Shown: in pieces, positions 61,345 through 64,000 of the stretch
Numbering within the stretch: the stretch's first letter is position 1
How the letters are laid out: each line of letters begins with the position of its first letter
NCBI GenBank assembly: GCA_040285825.1
Contig: JAUPSS010000007.1
Location: 2,206,689 to 2,270,688 of the forward strand
Source: Eukaryota sp. TZLM1-RC
Taxonomy: Eukaryota > Metamonada: BaSk clade
DNA length: 64,000 bases
Direction: 5' to 3'
The notes under the pieces: model-generated
The model's input: the letters and a program-made list of their open reading frames with translations, nothing else
Databases searched by the model: none
What the model was told of the DNA's origin: nothing
Position numbers and translations under genes: made by a program

Positions 61345-63547
61345 CATCAATTTTGACTCTTTGTAGGTATACCAGCCTATCTCCGCTGATTGCATGTGCT
61401 GTTCATCACTGCCAACATTTTCAGCGAAGCATTTCGATCTCTATTCCACAAACTTTCGCATGATTTACACATGGTAAGCCTGTGACGAATAGACATCTCA
61501 TGCATCTTTCATGGCCTAGGATTTCTGCCCCAGCGCAATGTTTTAACTGTTTTCTCCGCTTTCTTTCAGTTAAAACAACATCAACTGCTTCGAAACTCAT
61601 CAATTAAAAAGACCTTATAACCAGCCTTTTTAAATAAAATTCTCAAACCTTTTCCTTTGGTAGGTTCTTTGAATTTCATGTGTTGTCGTTGTTCCCAGTC
61701 TCTGATTCCGATAACTACTTGACTGGGATCAATCAGTTACTGATTTGAATCTCTGAATCATTTTTGCCTCGGATCTTGTGCGATTAATCTCAGCCCACCA
61801 TCTTAGATTCCTAAATATTATTTGATGATAGACTTCACCAACAATACTATTCACAAAATTCTTTTGTTTAATATATGCCATAAATCTATCAAACCTGCAG
61901 CTTTTGGATTTGGATTGGGATAAAGTCGCTTCCCATTCTACTACAGATTTAGTTTTTTTGATCATTATTTCTCAAATTTAATGAGTAATCAATTTCGTGG
62001 GCAATATTGATTTCTTGAGGTACTTCACCTCTTAATAAACTAATTGTTCTTTCAGTCATTTGATTAATTATACTTCTGTTTAAATCCATCTTTTGTTGCT
62101 CTTCAGATGGTTCATAATTGGATAGATCAATCACTTTACCAGTAGAGTAACTTATTGTGATAAGAGAGTCATTCCATATGGTGTCTCTTATTCTTTTGAA
62201 TTTGGAACTTTTTGACTCAAATCTTCGTTGATTTTGAGTGTACCTGAAATGACATATTTATCTCTCTCAGGTTTTTTTGAATGAGTCATTCCAGTAGCTA
62301 AATTGGCAGAAAAATAGAGTAGATCAGATATCCCGGATCAACAGCAGCTATGGTCATATCTTGAAATTCAGAAGGATTGATGCTGGGGTCATCAATATAT
62401 TTTTCCTTATCTTTCAATTCTTTTGCAGTTACTTTGTACTTTTTCAAGTCAATTCTAGATTGAATGAATGATACTACTACTCTATCAGTCTCGATACTAG
62501 ACATGATGTATTTTGAACACTCTGAATAAAGTTTCATGTTCTTAATATCGTCCATTTTCAAAATGGTGTTCCATAGAACCAAATGAACAGCTTGATTATT
62601 ACATTGGTAAGGCGACTTTTGACCAAAAATCTCCTTGAATTCGGCAAAGAACAAACCCAATAAACTTGTCTAGTCAATTCTGATATATGCGGAAATACAA
62701 ATTTCTTCACAGGCAGAGCATAAAAGAGTTTGATCTCCCAATCTTCTAAGACATTATTAATATAAAACATTGGTCTCAAATACATATCTGATTTTAACGA
62801 AAAATCAGATTTTGAATATTTCCCTTTCAGTAGTTGGAAGAAAATAAAAGATACGGTCATTAATCAAAAGCGAACTAATCGGCGTGACTGTCTTCTCATT
62901 GCAGAAGTTCCACCACCAATATCTCTACATTCCTGTAGAATAAAGAGATTTAACGTTACTATTAAACAACGAAAAGTTTTTCTTATCCTGTTTTTTCAGG
63001 ACATTGTTGTTTCTCTTAACATCATAGAAAACATCAACAAACTGATCCAAATACTCAAAGTAATGCGCTTGGATGTTAGTTTTGAAATTCACCATCAGTT
63101 TGTCAATTGTGTTATACAAAATATTACTTATTTTTTTATAAAACTATTGGAACAAGTTTTTCTTTGAAATGTGGGTAATAGAATTCCAACAATGGCGCAC
63201 AACGAGAATTTTGTAATGCTGTTTTTGTCTCTGCGTTAAGGGAACTTTCCTCCTCACTTTGAGATGTCACAACAAGAAAAGTCAACAACAATATATCGGC
63301 GCTTCCATTTTTGGTAAAGTATCTTTAAAGTTTAAGTCAAAAAGGTGCAAATTATAACCACAGATGAATTCTAAACCAACAATAGAAATTTCCTGACACC
63401 TAATTACTGCTTCATCGATCACGTCAATCATTTTCGGATCTCTGATGACATTTTTAGGTTGTCCTTATAACCGTTATAAGGTTTATGTTTAACAGAGTTT
63501 ATAAATTGGTCACTGTTGAAGAAATGAAATAATTTCATGGTCTGCAT
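61345..63547 (-). pseudogene. Fanzor (eukaryotic TnpB-like RNA-guided nuclease), nearly full length, broken
   Basis: Read leftward across several phases. N-terminal region: MIDVIDEAVIRCQEISIVGL near 63430 and NTIDKLMVNFKTNIQAHYF near 63110. Then YLRPMFYINNVLE and ALPVKKFVFPHISELT (62790-62670), LVLWNTILKMDD, IETDRVVVSFIQSR and TIAAVDPGYLIYS (RuvC-I Asp, about 62330), YTQNQRRFESKSSKFKRIRD (62250-62190), FRNLRWWAEINRTRSEAKM (about 61770), IGIRDWEQRQHMKFKEPTKG (61700-61650), YKVFLIDEFRSS (61620-61585) and finally MCKSCESLWNRDRNAS (about 61450-61405), with the zinc-ribbon cysteines and RuvC-III Asp in NRDxNA. This order is that of Fanzor proteins. At least six stops or phase changes separate the blocks, so it is inactive. 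No recombinase gene or guide-RNA region could be identified. Confidence 0.85.
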
Positions 63548-63945
63548 CTCTCAGACAATAAATTGCAACTGCATTTCTTCTTTTAGGTAAGGGGAAATCT
63601 GAAAAAAGATCATCTTCATGAACCTTCCAATATTTTGCAGTATACTGACGATTACGGTCAATTTTACTTTCCCCTAATAAAATCTATGAAACTATTTTTA
63701 ATTTGCGTGGTTGATAATAATTTGTGTAAATACTACAAATATCATCAACAAATCGACCAACAATCAAAGGGTTCAAGTGTTTGTGATTCAATTCTATTAG
63801 ATTTGAATTATAGCATTGAATCCTTTTACTAGCATCGATTTCACCTTTCAAAAAGCCCTTATTTTGAGAACGTTTCACGTTATGTGGAATGTCAAATTTG
63901 ACACTACTAAAACCACATATTATATGAGGATTTTCAAAAATTTTA
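63515..63945 (-). pseudogene. family B DNA polymerase, exonuclease-domain fragment
   Basis: One minus-strand phase with a single in-frame TAG (about 63690) gives, in order, NPHIICGFSSVKFDIPHN (Exo II, G-[YF]-x-x-x-x-F-D-x-P), GRFVDDICSIY with a following Tyr-rich strand, ILLGESKIDRN (the pol delta/viral F-L-G-E-x-K-x-D segment) and AIYCLRDADHEI (Exo III, YCLRDA). Spacing and order match the 3'-5' exonuclease domain of family B polymerases of the delta/large-DNA-virus type. The rest would lie to the right, outside the window, and the polymerase palm is not found downstream, where the Fanzor reading begins. Viral, transposon or cellular origin cannot be told from this fragment. Confidence 0.65.
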
Positions 63946-64000
63946 AAAAATTTTTAAAAAATTCATGATGGACTACTGGGACAAATTGACCCTTCTCTAC

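Noticed and set aside
1-64000. CRISPR arrays, rRNA genes, other tRNAs
   Set aside because: Looked for regularly spaced repeats, rRNA-like conserved stretches and further A/B-box cloverleaf patterns by eye; none found.

Overview
The window is nuclear DNA of a unicellular eukaryote. It is AT-rich and carries eukaryote-only genes: ubiquitin, VPS34, NOP56, a class I histone deacetylase, an SR-type RRM protein and a nicastrin-like protein. It also has very short spliceosomal introns; four that I could place precisely are 30 or 32 bases. TAA, TAG and TGA all end good genes, so the code looks standard. I cannot place the lineage from this sequence. A divergent ubiquitin and a malate dehydrogenase altered at its substrate-selecting residue point to a fast-evolving protist. 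Several otherwise good reading frames break at A or T runs, so some frameshifts may be assembly errors.

Layout. 1-7.1 kb: end of a ubiquitin gene, a decayed LINE, a tRNA-Gln and a complete but dead LTR retrotransposon (element A). 8.3-10.2 kb: a nicastrin-like gene. 10.6-11.4 kb: C-terminal remains of a Fanzor/TnpB-like nuclease, cut off by a large palindrome. 11.4-22.1 kb: an inverted duplication with arms of about 5 kb, each holding a prolyl-tRNA synthetase gene, a LINE and an LTR-element fragment inserted in that LINE. 22-30.7 kb: a T-rich stretch, a direct repeat flanking an unknown gene, decayed hAT and pogo-like transposons and a cluster of small unknown genes. 30.7-38 kb: chromovirus-like LTR element B. 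38.6-39.1 kb: a short hAT-type element with intact ends and target duplication. 39.5-40.1 kb: a secreted T4-type lysozyme with three tiny introns. 40.2-41.8 kb: a LINE with an inverted 5' part.

42-57.5 kb is a compact host block almost free of repeats: CTU2-like, VPS34, a small EGF/membrane protein, an NFACT-R protein, an SR-type RRM protein, histone deacetylase, NOP56, a malate/lactate dehydrogenase family enzyme, an F-box/LRR-like protein and an unknown zinc-binding-like protein. 58.4-60 kb is another LINE and 60.6-61.2 kb an unknown gene. The right edge (61.3-63.9 kb) holds a nearly full-length but broken Fanzor gene abutting a fragment of a family B DNA polymerase, which may be an old viral or selfish-element insertion running past the window.

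The host genes cover tRNA charging and thiolation, ribosome biogenesis, ribosome-associated quality control, splicing, chromatin and endomembrane lipid signalling. No operon logic applies. The repeats belong to a few families: LTR elements whose gag start codon lies inside the LTR, YMDD LINEs with a C-terminal zinc finger and endonuclease-like domain, hAT, pogo and Fanzor.
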